NCBI RefSeq assembly: GCF_900113575.1
Contig: NZ_FOPV01000003.1
Coordinates: forward strand, 153,742 to 217,741
Direction of reading: 5' to 3'
DNA length: 64,000 nt
From: Nitrosospira sp. Nsp14
GTDB lineage: Bacteria > Pseudomonadota > Gammaproteobacteria > Burkholderiales > Nitrosomonadaceae
The translations under genes and the position numbers were made by a program. Every line of letters starts with the position of its first letter. The stretch's first letter is position 1. Shown here one piece after another: positions 34,801-46,000 of the stretch. The notes under the pieces are model-generated. The model did no database searches, was not told the origin of the DNA, and saw nothing but the letters and a program-made list of their open reading frames with translations.

Positions 34801-36501
34801 ATGATAATTAACAATTGCTTCAGACTCCGCAGCCTTATCCTAGCCGCATCCGCTGTTTTAAGTTTAGCTTTTGCCCTACCCGCGCAGGCTACCGCACTAA
34901 AAATTCTCCAGCGCTTTGATTCAACAAATTCAGCATTATTCCTGCAAAATGACTGGAACCCGGCAAATGGGAATACATTCTGGGGACCTGTTGGCGTGTC
35001 TCAAAGCACAGATCCTGGCCCTACCGACTTCGCGGGTGCAAACCTTACAGCGAGCTTTTCTGTAGGGGCGGATCTTTGGGAGACCGTTTCGATAAAAAGC
35101 CCTGCCGGAAAACAGTTCAATCTTCAGGGAACCCAGGAAATACAGCTTGTCGCCCGCCCGGGGTATGTGACCAGCAGACCCTATGTCAGTGTCGTGTTAC
35201 GCTTGATCATGCAGGACGGCAGCATTTGGGACCAGCCCAAAGTGCTGGCAAACAATGTGTGGCAAACAACAGCGTTTCCCGTTAAGGACGACTCCTTCGC
35301 CCTTGCTGAATGGGGGCCACCGGGAGTGTTCGATCTTGGCAAGGTTGTCTCATGGGAAGTTATCCTGGTAGACCTGCCCCCAGGCAATAACCATTACATC
35401 AACTTTCATACCCTTTATATGAAGGGGAGCTATGAAACACCAGGAAACGCTGCAGAGCCATTCGCAGTAGAGTTTTCCTCTGGAGACGGGAGCATTCTGT
35501 TCCGCCATGCTGACTGGAACCCAGCAGATGGTGATACCGACTGGTTATATCATGTACGCACGCACCAACATTACTACAATCCATTTGGATATGTGAAGGC
35601 GGTTTACCGCTCGCAAGGGGACCCATGGGAAAACGTATCCTTGCGTAAGGAAGCACAAATCTATTTCGACCTGACCGCCAGCGGCAGCGGGCAAATCGTC
35701 GCTTTAGTGAATGCCAGCCAGAATTTCGATCCCAATGCATTGGTCATGAGCCTGACCATGCAGGATGGAAGCGTCTGGCAACAGGGAAAGCGACTGGATG
35801 TGGTTAGCAAGACTGCCTTAGCCCATTTTACGCCTTCCGGCGACATCGTTCTTCCATACAGGTTTTCGCTTAATCCTCAAGGAAAAGGCTGGGCGCGGGC
35901 AGCCTGGGGACCAACAGGCAACTTTGACCTGAGCCAGATCAAAGCTTGGGAACTGTCGTTCACTAATCTTGGGGAAGGGGAAAATTTTGTCTTGCTGAGC
36001 AGCATTGGCCTAATGGAAGCTTCTTTAGTAAAAGCGGACAACACGTTTGGAGCCACCGGGCAGGCGCAATGGCGAGAGCTCAGCTTTGCTTCTGACGGCG
36101 TGACTGCAGACATTAGTTCAGACGGCTTGGGAAATAGCCTTTACATTGCCTCGGAAACTCCGGTGAATGGGTTGGGACTGGGCTTCAACCTTGAAATCAC
36201 CAGTAGCTATGTAAACTCCTCCCCGGATGCGGTCATCTTCAAGCTGACGACAAGTGATGGAAAAGTCTGGCAACAAAGCTTTGGTCTGCCCGAAGCTGGA
36301 CGATCAATACGCAGGATCTATATCGCTTGCCCGAGCCCTTGGACCATGGTACGCCCTGACCCGGATGATTTGCGCTGCAAGAATATATTGGGAGCGTTTT
36401 ATGGGATGAGCTCTGCCGTTACGAAATGGGAAGTAATTCTAAACAAACCGCCCGCCGGGGAGCACAAAGTTGGGGTTAACCTTCTATCCACAATTCAATA
36501 A
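34801..36501 (+). CDS. secreted protein with three beta-sandwich repeats
   Basis: 566 residues from the ATG at 34801, chosen because GGAG stands well before it; an earlier ATG at 34756 lacks an SD. Signal peptide about residues 1-31 (LILAASAVLSLAFALPAQA). The mature protein consists of three similar units of 170-190 residues, each with a SLTMQDGSVW/QQ-type strand, an AEWGPPGVFDL or AAWGPTGNFDL turn and a WELSFTNL-type strand. This is the look of carbohydrate-binding jelly rolls; no catalytic motif is seen. It precedes a GH114 glycosidase gene by 77 bases on the same strand, so a joint role in binding a galactosaminoglycan is possible. Confidence 0.6.
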   Translation: MIINNCFRLRSLILAASAVLSLAFALPAQATALKILQRFDSTNSALFLQNDWNPANGNTFWGPVGVSQSTDPGPTDFAGANLTASFSVGADLWETVSIKSPAGKQFNLQGTQEIQLVARPGYVTSRPYVSVVLRLIMQDGSIWDQPKVLANNVWQTTAFPVKDDSFALAEWGPPGVFDLGKVVSWEVILVDLPPGNNHYINFHTLYMKGSYETPGNAAEPFAVEFSSGDGSILFRHADWNPADGDTDWLYHVRTHQHYYNPFGYVKAVYRSQGDPWENVSLRKEAQIYFDLTASGSGQIVALVNASQNFDPNALVMSLTMQDGSVWQQGKRLDVVSKTALAHFTPSGDIVLPYRFSLNPQGKGWARAAWGPTGNFDLSQIKAWELSFTNLGEGENFVLLSSIGLMEASLVKADNTFGATGQAQWRELSFASDGVTADISSDGLGNSLYIASETPVNGLGLGFNLEITSSYVNSSPDAVIFKLTTSDGKVWQQSFGLPEAGRSIRRIYIACPSPWTMVRPDPDDLRCKNILGAFYGMSSAVTKWEVILNKPPAGEHKVGVNLLSTIQ

Positions 36502-36578
36502 GCGGTAGCTGTGAGATAGCCTTTGAGGTCACGTGCACCGTGACCTACTGAAGATACCGAAGAAGGAAGGACCCTGCA

Positions 36579-37964
36579 ATGCAAATACGCTATCGCCCCG
36601 GAACAATCGTGAAACCCATCATTAACTTAATAAAAATACTGTCAGTTTATAAAATGTGTCCGCCCAAACAGAAAAAAAGCGTAATTCAACTGCTTGCAGC
36701 TGTCGGCATCACTCTGATGACGGCAACTGCAAGTTTTGCTGAGGCCATGTTTCCGTCTAATTTATGGAATAAAAGAGGCTCTTCCACGTCGCAGTCCTTG
36801 GAAGTTCTCCATGTAAAAGATCAGCACGGCTCAGATGATAATTTTGACAGGTATATGGAATTCAATAGTGATCAAGATGGATATGTAGGAGACTTCAGGT
36901 TCAACCTGCCAGCCATGCCTGACAAAGTGATTCAGAAATTAATATTGCATGCCAATTATCGGGGCCCGGAAAATTCCTTTCAGAAATGGGAATTTGAATT
37001 GCTTGATGTTAAAACCGGCAAATGGGTTTATATCGCGGACAATGGCGATGTAGCTGACTGGTCCTGGAGTAACATCACCGCAACAATAACGAACCCCAGC
37101 CAATTCATAAACGGGCGAAATCAGATAACGTTGCGCTACGTGGCAAAAAATAAGGGGGACAGTAGCCAGCTTGACTTCGTTGCGTTCGAGATAAAAAGCG
37201 CGCCATCCAAGCGGCCTATGGAGGCGTCAGGAACAGCTAGTGATCGGGGGAGCCATGGAAACCGCTGGAAACCGGCTCCCGGTTTAAAGTGGCAAATTCA
37301 ATATACTGACCCGCTTGATACGTCTTTAAATGTCGATGTTTACAACATCGACCTGTTTGATACCAGCGCGGCTGTTATCTCGGCACTGCGATCAAAGGGC
37401 AAGCATGTCATCTGTTATTTTAGCGCGGGTAGCTATGAAAACTGGCGTCCTGATATTCGCGCATTTCCAGCGTCGCTTCTCGGCCGGAATCTTGACGGTT
37501 GGGAGGGTGAGAGATGGCTCGATGTGCGGAAATTAGATGTTCTGATGCCCATCATGCGGGCTCGCATGGAACAAGCTGCTAAAAAAGGCTGCCATGGTGT
37601 CGATCCTGACAATGTTGACGGCTATAGCAACAGTACCGGCTTTGCCCTCAGCTACGGTGATCAGCTGGTTTACAACATAGCCCTTGCTGACGCAGCACAT
37701 GATCTGGGACTTGCTATAGGTTTGAAAAATAATCTTGATCAAATCAAGCATCTTGTAAGTTATTTCGACTTTGCTGTGAATGAACAGTGCTTCCAGGACG
37801 GTGAATGCAACGCGCTCAAACCATTTGTTGATGCCGGGAAAGCTGTTTTCGGTATTGAATATCATCTCTCGAACAGGAGTTTTTGCCCGCAAGCAAATAA
37901 AATGAATTTTGATTTTCTAACGAAGAATTTGTCCCTGGATGCTAAAAGGGTGCCGTGCAGGTAG
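36579..37964 (+). CDS. GH114-family endo-alpha-1,4-polygalactosaminidase-like protein
   Basis: 461 residues. The start at 36579 has a very strong SD (AAGGAAGGA); a later ATG at 36654 would give a more compact signal peptide (hydrophobic core VIQLLAAVGITLMTATASFA). Residues about 55-210 are a beta-sandwich domain. Residues about 225-461 are the GH114 barrel: WQIQYTDPLDTSLNVDVYNI, KHVICYFSAGSYENWRPD, WLDVRKLDVL, and GVDPDNVDGYSNSTGF with its conserved acidic residues, then NEQCFQDGEC. Family members cleave alpha-1,4-galactosaminan, an exopolysaccharide like that processed by PelA. Secreted. Probably in one transcript with the gene before it. Confidence 0.85.
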   Translation: MQIRYRPGTIVKPIINLIKILSVYKMCPPKQKKSVIQLLAAVGITLMTATASFAEAMFPSNLWNKRGSSTSQSLEVLHVKDQHGSDDNFDRYMEFNSDQDGYVGDFRFNLPAMPDKVIQKLILHANYRGPENSFQKWEFELLDVKTGKWVYIADNGDVADWSWSNITATITNPSQFINGRNQITLRYVAKNKGDSSQLDFVAFEIKSAPSKRPMEASGTASDRGSHGNRWKPAPGLKWQIQYTDPLDTSLNVDVYNIDLFDTSAAVISALRSKGKHVICYFSAGSYENWRPDIRAFPASLLGRNLDGWEGERWLDVRKLDVLMPIMRARMEQAAKKGCHGVDPDNVDGYSNSTGFALSYGDQLVYNIALADAAHDLGLAIGLKNNLDQIKHLVSYFDFAVNEQCFQDGECNALKPFVDAGKAVFGIEYHLSNRSFCPQANKMNFDFLTKNLSLDAKRVPCR

Positions 37965-38046
37965 CCATATTCATACCTCAACGAAACGGTAGGAAGAGAA
38001 TAACAAGCTCAAGCGATGCTGGTTGACACATTGTCCGAGAATGCGG

Positions 38047-38118
38047 CTCAAATTAAAAAGCCACCTGATGAGGGTGGCTTTTTAATTGGTGGTGGAACAC
38101 GGAACCGAACCCGCGTGC
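38047..38118 (-). repeat. tmRNA-tail-like repeat, copy 2 (terminator plus T-arm end)
   Basis: Read on the minus strand: a T-arm-like GCGGGTTCGGTTCCG, an acceptor-like end TTCCACCACCA, then directly the terminator stem AAAAAGCCACC with its complement. This is the order of a tmRNA (or tRNA) 3' end followed by its terminator, but the acceptor stem is degenerate. The left boundary of the defence island lies here. Confidence 0.6.
38051..38087. terminator. bidirectional terminator before the defence island
   Basis: AATTAAAAAGCCACC stem with CTGATGAG-type loop and complement GGTGGCTTTTTAATT; A/T runs on both sides. It would isolate the GH114 gene from the defence island. Confidence 0.8.
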
Positions 38119-38209
38119 ATAATCGGAGCCAGATAGTAACGCATCGCTCTTGAGTCCGTAGATTCGACAATTTGACCGCTTGCTCAAACCTGAGCTTGGA
38201 CGCATAATG

Positions 38210-38224
38210 TCATCAATTTGATGA
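38210..38224. promoter_or_regulatory. inverted repeat, candidate operator of the defence island
   Basis: TCATCAA-T-TTGATGA: perfect 7-bp arms with a one-base centre, 80 bases before the WYL-regulator start and next to a TATAAG -10-like hexamer (38225-38230). WYL regulators of the BrxR/CapW type bind such inverted repeats upstream of their own gene and repress it. Confidence 0.5.
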
Positions 38225-38304
38225 TATAAGGCGTGCTCGAATGAGCAAACGTGAAGTTGGTTTTGGTCCATCCGTCGTTTGTGGCGGTTGAGGAGCGCTT
38301 GACC

Positions 38305-39192
38305 ATGCACCCCCAACGAGTCGAGAGCCTGAGCCATGCACAACGAGAGCGGCTCGCCTACATCGACTTCCGCCTGTACTTCATCGGCGAGATCGGTCGG
38401 CCTGATCTGAGCAGCCGCTTCGGAGTGGCGCCGGCGGGTGCAACACGAGACTTGGCCCTGTACCGTGAGGTCGCCCCCCAGAACATCGAGTTCGACGGTA
38501 GCAACAAGATCTACCGCATAGGCAAGAGTTTCGTGCCGGTCTTCGAGCACTCACCACAGCGTGTTCTGTCGGCACTCTCGTTGGGGTTTGGCGATGGCGT
38601 AAACGGTGATTCGCCGCCGCTCTTGCCTTGCGAGTCACCTGCTGCACTGAGCAGTCCCTGCATGGACGTGCTGGCACCTATCTGCCGAGCCATCCACGCC
38701 AAGCGTCCGGCAGCCATCCGCTACCACTCGGTGAGCAGCGGAGAGTCCGAACGGGTGATCGTTCCCTTCGCTCTCGTGGACAGCGGCCTACGTTGGCACG
38801 TCCGAGCGTTCGACCGTAAGACCGGAGGGTTCCGCGACTTCGTCATCACCCGGATCGAAGCGCCCAGGACACTCGACGACGACCCAAAGGTTGGCGAACG
38901 TCCTGACGATGACATCCAGTGGACACGGATTGTCGAGATCGAACTGATTCCGCATCCAGACCAGCCTAGACCTGAAATCACTGCACGCGACTACAGTTTC
39001 ACGGGCGGCGTGCTGGCGCTGAAGCTTCGGGCTGCTACGGCTGGATACATGCTCCGGCGCTGGAGCGTCGACTGCTCCCCCGACCACCGTCTGCGTGGCC
39101 CCGAATACCGCCTGTGGCTCAAAGACCATCTGGCACTTTACCGTGTGAAGAACGCGTTGTTGGCCCCGGGCTATCGCTCGCCAGACACATAA
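38305..39192 (+). CDS. WYL-domain transcriptional regulator (BrxR/CapW-like)
   Basis: 295 residues from the ATG at 38305, preceded by GAGGAG; a GTG at 38251 is an alternative. The N-terminal 60 residues are a winged-helix-like region (LAYIDFRLYFIGEIGRPDLS), the middle holds a WYL domain (IRYHSVSSGESERVIVPFALVDSGLRWHVRAFD), and a C-terminal dimerisation-type segment follows. This architecture is that of BrxR/CapW regulators, which repress phage-defence loci and may sense a nucleic-acid ligand through WYL. It is the first gene before hsdM, 70 bases apart and in the same direction, so it likely controls the whole island. Confidence 0.85.
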   Translation: MHPQRVESLSHAQRERLAYIDFRLYFIGEIGRPDLSSRFGVAPAGATRDLALYREVAPQNIEFDGSNKIYRIGKSFVPVFEHSPQRVLSALSLGFGDGVNGDSPPLLPCESPAALSSPCMDVLAPICRAIHAKRPAAIRYHSVSSGESERVIVPFALVDSGLRWHVRAFDRKTGGFRDFVITRIEAPRTLDDDPKVGERPDDDIQWTRIVEIELIPHPDQPRPEITARDYSFTGGVLALKLRAATAGYMLRRWSVDCSPDHRLRGPEYRLWLKDHLALYRVKNALLAPGYRSPDT

Positions 39193-39262
39193 AAAACCTT
39201 GGGCAAGGCTGACTGATGCGCCGCGCCGAAAAAGAACAACTGAACTTGACTAGATTCCCTAC

Positions 39263-41770
39263 ATGCCCTTAACCCTGCCACAGCTCGAACGCCACCTCTT
39301 CAAAGCCGCCGACATCCTGCGCGGCAAGATGGACGCCTCCGAGTTCAAGGAATACATCTTCGGGATGCTGTTCCTCAAGCGCTGCTCCGACGTATTCGAT
39401 CAGCGCCGTGAAGACGTCATCAAACTGGAAATCGACGCAAGCAAGAGTAAAGCTGATGCCGAAAAGTCTGCTGAGAACTCGCGCTGGTACAAGAAGGAAG
39501 GCTCCTTCTGGGTGCCGCCGCAATCGCGCTACGAGTTTCTGCTCAACGACGCACACCAGAACGTCGGCGACTTTCTGAACAAGGCGTTGACAGGCATCGA
39601 AACAGCGAACACCAGCCTGTACGACGTGCTGGAGCACATCGATTTCACGCGCAAGGTCGGCCAGAGCAAGATTCCGGACACCAAGCTGCGCCAGCTCATC
39701 TCCCACTTCGGCAAATACCGGCTGCGCAACGAGGACTTCGAGTTCCCCGATCTGCTGGGTGCGGCCTACGAATACCTGATTGGCGAATTCGCCGATTCGG
39801 CCGGCAAGAAGGGCGGCGAGTTCTACACCCCGCGCTCGGTAGTGCGCATGATGGTGCGGCTGATCAAGCCGACCCTGGCCCACGACGTCTACGACCCCTG
39901 CTGCGGGTCCGGGGGCATGCTAATCGCGGCCAAGGAATACATCGACGAACACGGCGAGGACGGCCGCAAAGCCAATTTGTTTGGTCAGGAGTTCAACGGC
40001 ACGGTCTGGTCCATCGCCAAGATGAACATGCTGCTGCATGGCATCAGCACCGCCAACCTGCAAAACGAGGACATCCTGGCCGAACCACAGCATGTCGAGG
40101 GCGGCGAGTTGATGCACTTCGACCGCGTTCTCACCAATCCGCCGTTCTCCATTCACTGGGGCAATACCGAGAAGGATGCCGACGGCAAGCCCGCCTGGAA
40201 GCCCAAGTTTGAAGCCGAACGCTTCCCTTACGGCCAGGTGCCGTTGGGTGCCAAAAAGGCTGACCTGATGTTCCTGCAGCACATGCTGGCTGTCACTCGC
40301 GACGGTGGCATGGTGGCCACCGTTCTACCCCACGGCGTGCTGTTCCGGGGCGGTGAGGAAAAAACCATCCGCGCCGGCATCATCGAAGATGACTTGCTCG
40401 AAGCCGTCATTGGCGTCGCTCCCAACCTGTTCTACGGCACCGGCATTCCGGCCTGTATTCTGGTATTGCGCCAGCGCGTGCAGAACGGTGCCAACCGCGT
40501 CAGCGGCAAGGCCGCCGAGCATCAGGGCAAGGTGTTCTTCATCAATGCCGACCGCGAGTTTTTCGAGGGCCGCGCACAAAACTACCTGCTGCCCGAGCAC
40601 ATCGAGAAAATCGTCACCACCTTCGACGAGTTTCGCGCCATCGACGGCTTCTCGGCCATCGTCGACAACGCCACGCTCAAGGCCAACGACTATAACCTCA
40701 ATATCCGCCGTTACGCCGACAACGCGCCGCCTCCCGAGCCGCACGACGTGCGCGCCCATCTGGTCGGCGGCATCCCGAAGGCCGAGGTGGCTGACAAAGC
40801 TGGATTATTCAGCGCCCATGGTCTGAACCCGATGGACTTGCTGGTTGAAAGGGACGCCAAGTATTTCGACTTCGCGCCTGTCCTCGACAAACGGCAGGCG
40901 CTCAAGCCGACCATCGAAAACAACGCCGGTCTGGTCGCGAAGGAAGCGGCCATCCGCGCCGCCTTCGAGCAATGGTGGCAGGTCCACAGCACCCGTATCA
41001 CGGCGCTGTCCGGGCAACTGGACAATGCCGCCAGCCTGGTAGCCCTGCGCAACGACCTGCTGGCTAGCTTCAGCGAATCGCTCGAAGCCATCAGCCTGCT
41101 CGACCCCTTCCAGGTGCGCGGTATCGTTGCCGGCTTCTGGTACCAGACCAAGTACGACTTCCTCACCCTGATGGCGCGCGGCGCCAAGGGTGTGGTTGAC
41201 GCTTGGCGCACCAGCATCGTCACCGCGCTGGAAGACAGGGCCAGCAAGGAAAGCCCGCTGGATCACAAGCTAGTCAAGTTCCTGATGAGTGATTTCGTCG
41301 AAGCCATCACTGAGCTGGAATCCAAGAAGGCGGAGCTAGACGGCCAGATCAAGGCCGCCAGCCCCAAGGACGCGGACGGTGACCACGGCGACGCTGCCGA
41401 CGAAGAAGCGGGCGCTGACGAGGCCGGCGAAGAGAATGTGGTGGACGAAGCTCAACTCAAGGCCTGGAAGAAGGAGCTTACGGCCGTCAAGAAACAGTTG
41501 AAGGCCAAGAAGGAGAGTTTTACCGCGCACATCAACGCCGCTGTCGATGGCCTCGCGCCGGAAGCCGCCACCGAGTTGCTGCTGAGCATCCTGCACAACG
41601 ACATGCAGACCATCGTCGAGAGCTACGTCACCGCCCAGCGCAAGCAGATCGCCGCCGCGTTCGAGAACTGGTGGGACAAGTACCGTGTGACGCTGACCGA
41701 GATCGAAGGCAAGCGCGATGCGGCGACGCAGGCGTTGCAGAGGGTTTTGAAGGGGTTGCGGTATGTCTGA
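39263..41770 (+). CDS. hsdM: type I restriction-modification DNA methyltransferase subunit
   Basis: 835 residues. N-terminal HsdM helical domain ([20 protein letters not shown]), then the N6-adenine methyltransferase fold: motif [10 protein letters not shown] near residue 211 and motif IV TNPPF near residue 291. The remaining 400 residues are unusually long for HsdM (typically about 500 residues in all) and include an acidic coiled segment near residues 700-730 ([18 protein letters not shown]). HsdM methylates adenine on both strands of the site chosen by HsdS. It overlaps hsdS by eight bases. Confidence 0.95.
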   Translation: MPLTLPQLERHLFKAADILRGKMDASEFKEYIFGMLFLKRCSDVFDQRREDVIKLEIDASKSKADAEKSAENSRWYKKEGSFWVPPQSRYEFLLNDAHQNVGDFLNKALTGIETANTSLYDVLEHIDFTRKVGQSKIPDTKLRQLISHFGKYRLRNEDFEFPDLLGAAYEYLIGEFADSAGKKGGEFYTPRSVVRMMVRLIKPTLAHDVYDPCCGSGGMLIAAKEYIDEHGEDGRKANLFGQEFNGTVWSIAKMNMLLHGISTANLQNEDILAEPQHVEGGELMHFDRVLTNPPFSIHWGNTEKDADGKPAWKPKFEAERFPYGQVPLGAKKADLMFLQHMLAVTRDGGMVATVLPHGVLFRGGEEKTIRAGIIEDDLLEAVIGVAPNLFYGTGIPACILVLRQRVQNGANRVSGKAAEHQGKVFFINADREFFEGRAQNYLLPEHIEKIVTTFDEFRAIDGFSAIVDNATLKANDYNLNIRRYADNAPPPEPHDVRAHLVGGIPKAEVADKAGLFSAHGLNPMDLLVERDAKYFDFAPVLDKRQALKPTIENNAGLVAKEAAIRAAFEQWWQVHSTRITALSGQLDNAASLVALRNDLLASFSESLEAISLLDPFQVRGIVAGFWYQTKYDFLTLMARGAKGVVDAWRTSIVTALEDRASKESPLDHKLVKFLMSDFVEAITELESKKAELDGQIKAASPKDADGDHGDAADEEAGADEAGEENVVDEAQLKAWKKELTAVKKQLKAKKESFTAHINAAVDGLAPEAATELLLSILHNDMQTIVESYVTAQRKQIAAAFENWWDKYRVTLTEIEGKRDAATQALQRVLKGLRYV

Positions 41771-43076
41771 CAGTCTCTTTCCGGTGAGGCCCCTGTCCGA
41801 GCTAGCAACAGCAATCAAGGACGGCACCCACGGGACACATAGACGCGTACAAGAAGGCGTTCCGCTTCTGAGTGCAAAAAATATCTCAGCAAACGGCACC
41901 ATCATTTGGGACGAGTCGGACGACCTTATTTCTGAGTCAGAGTATCAGGTTTTGAGTCGATCGTTTCAGTTGGAGCCCAACGACCTGCTGCTGACTATCG
42001 TCGGTTCACTTGGACGAAGGGCCATTTACGCAGGCGAGCGCGTCACGTTTCAGCGTAGCGTGGCTTATGTTCGCCCGGACAAGAGAAAGCTGGACAGCCG
42101 ATTTCTCTTCCATTGGATGGGGCATCCGAAATTTTCTGCAGAGCTTGTTCGCAGAAGTAATGCCACAGCCCAAGCAGGTTTGTACCTAGGTGAACTTGCC
42201 AAGGTTTCAGCGCCAATTCCGATTCCATCTCAGCAGCGCGCGATCGCCCAAATCCTCGATACCCTCGACACCGCTATGCACGCAACAGAGGCGATCATCG
42301 CCAAGCTCAAAGCTATCAAGCAGGGCCTGTTGCACGACCTGGTGACACGCGGCATCGACGCCAATGGCGAACTGCGCCCGCCCCAGGCCGAGGCACCGCA
42401 CCTCTACGAGGAGTCGCCGCTGGGGTGGACTCCGAAGGAGTGGGATGTCGTCACTCTTGAGTCGGTGTCCAAGACGGTGACCAGCGGTTCGCGCGATTGG
42501 GCGCGCTTCTATGCTGACAGCGGTGCGCTGTTCGTTCGCATTGGTAACTTGACGCGTGAGCACATCAACTTCCGCTACGAATCGATCATCTATGTGCGGC
42601 CCCGTCGGAATGCGGACGGTCAGCGGACACGACTTGAGTCAGGCGACATCCTTATTTCTATCACAGCCGATTTGGGTATCGTCGGCGTCGTTCCAGATGG
42701 TTTGGGCGAGGCCTACATCAACCAACACATTGCGCTGGTACGCCCAGACCTTGATGCTGTTAATTCGCGATTCGTTGGCCATTACATGGCCGGGCCGATT
42801 GCGCAAACCTACATCAGCAAGTTGAACGATGCTGGCGCGAAGGCGGGGTTGAATTTGCCGACGATCCGGGGCCTGCTGACGGCGAAGCCACTACGTTTCG
42901 AACAGGATCTGATTGCCATGCGCTTGGACGAGATCGACAACCGCATACAGAACGCGACGACCGAGTCCGCCAAGCTGCGAGAGCTCAAAGCCGGCCTTAT
43001 GCACGACCTCCTCACCGGTCGCGTCCGCGTCACACCATTGCTGGCCGAAGCCGCACAACAACAAGGGAGCGTCTGA
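41763..43076 (+). CDS. hsdS: type I restriction-modification specificity subunit
   Basis: 437 residues with two target-recognition domains (about 1-150 and 215-370), separated by a conserved helix with [41 protein letters not shown]; the second copy of the helix ends [18 protein letters not shown]. The two TRDs differ in sequence, so the recognised DNA site is probably bipartite and asymmetric. Overlaps hsdM at its start (ATGTCTGA) and hsdR at its end (TGATG), so the three subunits are translationally coupled. No phase-variation repeat is seen in it. Confidence 0.93.
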   Translation: MSDSLFPVRPLSELATAIKDGTHGTHRRVQEGVPLLSAKNISANGTIIWDESDDLISESEYQVLSRSFQLEPNDLLLTIVGSLGRRAIYAGERVTFQRSVAYVRPDKRKLDSRFLFHWMGHPKFSAELVRRSNATAQAGLYLGELAKVSAPIPIPSQQRAIAQILDTLDTAMHATEAIIAKLKAIKQGLLHDLVTRGIDANGELRPPQAEAPHLYEESPLGWTPKEWDVVTLESVSKTVTSGSRDWARFYADSGALFVRIGNLTREHINFRYESIIYVRPRRNADGQRTRLESGDILISITADLGIVGVVPDGLGEAYINQHIALVRPDLDAVNSRFVGHYMAGPIAQTYISKLNDAGAKAGLNLPTIRGLLTAKPLRFEQDLIAMRLDEIDNRIQNATTESAKLRELKAGLMHDLLTGRVRVTPLLAEAAQQQGSV

Positions 43077-46000
43077 TGGGCTGGGAACTCGAAGACGTCG
43101 AAAAACCATTCGTTGCCCAGTTGCAGGCACTCGGTTGGGCATATAACGAAGGCAGTCTTGACGACCCGGCAGTCACGGGTCGAACCAGTTTTGCCGAGGT
43201 GATTCAGGAGGGGCTGCTGCGTGAGCAGTTGCGCGCGCTGAACCCCGGCGCTGACGGCGCGCCCTGGCTGGACGATGCGCGGCTGTCCGAAGCTGTGGCG
43301 GCCATCACCCGCCTGGGGACGCACAAGCTGATGGAGGCCAATGAGAAGGCCACCGCCTTGTTGATCCGAGGCTTGACCGTTGAAGGTCTGCCCGGATGGG
43401 ACGGTGGGCGGGGTCAGACGATTCGCTACATCGACTCGGATACCCCGGCGAACAACCGCTTTACGGTGATCAACCAATATCGCGTGGACTGCCCGCCTGG
43501 CTTCAACAGCGGCAAGGCCTTCATCGTGCCCGACCTGGTGCTGCTGGTGAACGGCATACCGCTGGTGGTGGTGGAGTGCAAGAGCCCGGCCACGCCCGAG
43601 CCGCTGGCCGAGGCTGTGGACCAACTGCGGCGCTACACCAACCAGCGCAAGGCCGCGTTTGAGGTGGACGATAACGAGGGCAACGAGGCGCTGTTTGCCA
43701 CCAACCAGTTGCTGGTGGCCACCAGCTTCGACGAGGCACGCGTGGGTTGCGTCGGCGCGGCCTTCGAGCACTACGCTCAGTGGAAGACGGTGGTCGGCCC
43801 TGATGGCGCGGGTAGCGAAATCGAAGTGGCGCAAGGCTTGGGCAAGCCCGCCCTCTCTGAACAGGAACGCTTGATTGCCGGGCTGCTTTCACACTCGCAT
43901 CTTCTGGATGTGGTGAAGAACTTCATGTTGTTCATGCAGACAGGCGGCCAGACCATCAAGACGGTGTGCCGCTACCAGCAGTACCGGGCGGTAAACCGGG
44001 CAATTGCCCGGCTCAAGACCGGCCAGACGCGACTGCAGCATGGCGAACACGATAAGCGCGGCGGCATCATCTGGCACACCCAAGGTTCGGGCAAGAGCCT
44101 GACCATGGTGTTCCTGGTGCGCAAGATGCGGATGGCCGCGCAACTGCGGCGCTTCAAGGTCATCGTCATTACCGACCGTAAGGACCTGCAGGGCCAGTTG
44201 TCCGTCACCGCCACGCTGACCGGCGAGGTGGTGGATGTGGCCGAGAGCATGGCGGGCGTGAAGGCGCTGGCGCGGCGCAAGGGCCCGGGGCTGATCTTTG
44301 CCACGATCCAGAAATACCGTGACCCGGATAGCGCCGGCGATGCGCCGCTGACAGCAGACGATCTGCCCAAGGTGGAAGAGCCGAAAGCCAGCTACAAGGC
44401 CGACGAAAAGTTTGAGGTGCTGAACGAGGACGACAGCATCCTCGTGCTGGTGGACGAGGCGCACCGTACCCAGGCTGGCGACCTGCACGCCAACCTGCTG
44501 ACGGGCCTGCCCAATTGCGCGCGCATCGGCTTTACCGGCACACCGATCATCATGGGTGACAAGAAGCGCACCCATGAAATTTTTGGCGAGTTCATTGACC
44601 GCTACACCATCAAGGAAGCCGAGGCCGACGGCGCGACGGTGCCGGTGCTCTACGAGGGCCGCACGGCCAATGGGGCGGTCAAGGACGGCGCCAGCCTAGA
44701 TGAATTGTTCGAGGACCTGTTCCGCCAGCACTCGCCGCAGGAGCTGGAGGCAATCAAGAAGAAGTACGCCACCAAGGGCCACATCTTTGATGCCCCGGCG
44801 CTGATTGCCGACAAGGCCCGCGACATTATTCGCCACTACGTGACCAACATCCTGCCCAACGGCTACAAGGCGCAGGTGGTGGCGTACAGCCGGTTGGCGG
44901 CCATTCGTTATTTCGAGGCGTTGCGGGCCGCCCGCGATGAGTTGCTGGCTGAGGCCCACGCGCTTTCGCCCGAGGACAAGGCGCTGGATGACGAGGCACT
45001 GTGCCAGCGTCCTTTGAGCGTGAAGGCGGTGGTGCAGGCCTGGCGCTACCGCGACACACTGGTACGCATTGAATTCGCGCCCATCATTTCGGGCAGCAAC
45101 AACGACGACCCGGCGTGGAAGCAGTGGACAGACGGCGCGGCGCACGAGCAACTGATCAAGCGCTTCAAGAAGCCGCTGTTCAATGCCAAGCCAGAAAAGA
45201 CCGACCCGCTGGCCTTTCTGGTCGTGAAGTCGATGCTGCTCACCGGCTTTGATGCGCCGATCGAGGGCGTGATGTACCTCGACCGCCCGATCCGCGAGGC
45301 GGAGTTGCTGCAGGCGATTGCCCGCGTCAACCGCACCGGCTTTGGCAAGCGTTGCGGCATCGTGGTGGACTACTACGGTGTGGCGCAGCATTTGAAAGAG
45401 GCGCTGGCGGCCTACGCCGATGAGGACGTGGAAGGCGCGCTGGCCAGCCTGAAGGACGAGGTGCCAGTGCTGCGCGACCGGCATCTGCGCGTGGTGGATC
45501 TGTTCCGCCAGCGGGGAATCGAGTCGCTGGACGACACCGAAGCCTGCGTCGAGGCATTGGGTAGCGAGAAATTGCGCGCCGAGTTCGCAGTCAAGCTCAA
45601 GGCTTTCTTGGGGTCACTGGATACGGTACTGCCGCGCGCCGAGGGATTGCCATATTCCGGCGATGCCAAGCACCTGGCCTACATCTACGCCCGCGCTCGC
45701 AACCGCTACAAGGACACGCCGGTACTGGGCAAGGATGTCGGCGCCAAGGTTCGCAAGCTGATCGACGACCATGTGATCTCGCTGGGCCTCGACCCCAAGA
45801 TCCCACCGATTCAGCTGACCGATGCCGAGTTCGATACGCACCTTGCGCGTGCCGCGAACGACCGCGCCAAGGCGTCCGAGATGGAGCACGCGATTCGCTC
45901 GCACATCCGCAAGCACACCGATGAAGACCCGGTGCTGTACCGTAAGCTCTCTGAGCACTTGAACGACATTCTCAAAACGCTGGGTGAAAAGTGGAACGAG

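Noticed and set aside
43889..44575. 228-codon minus-strand frame and several others inside hsdR
   Set aside because: Antisense shadows of the helicase region in GC-rich DNA; the plus-strand frame has all expected motifs.
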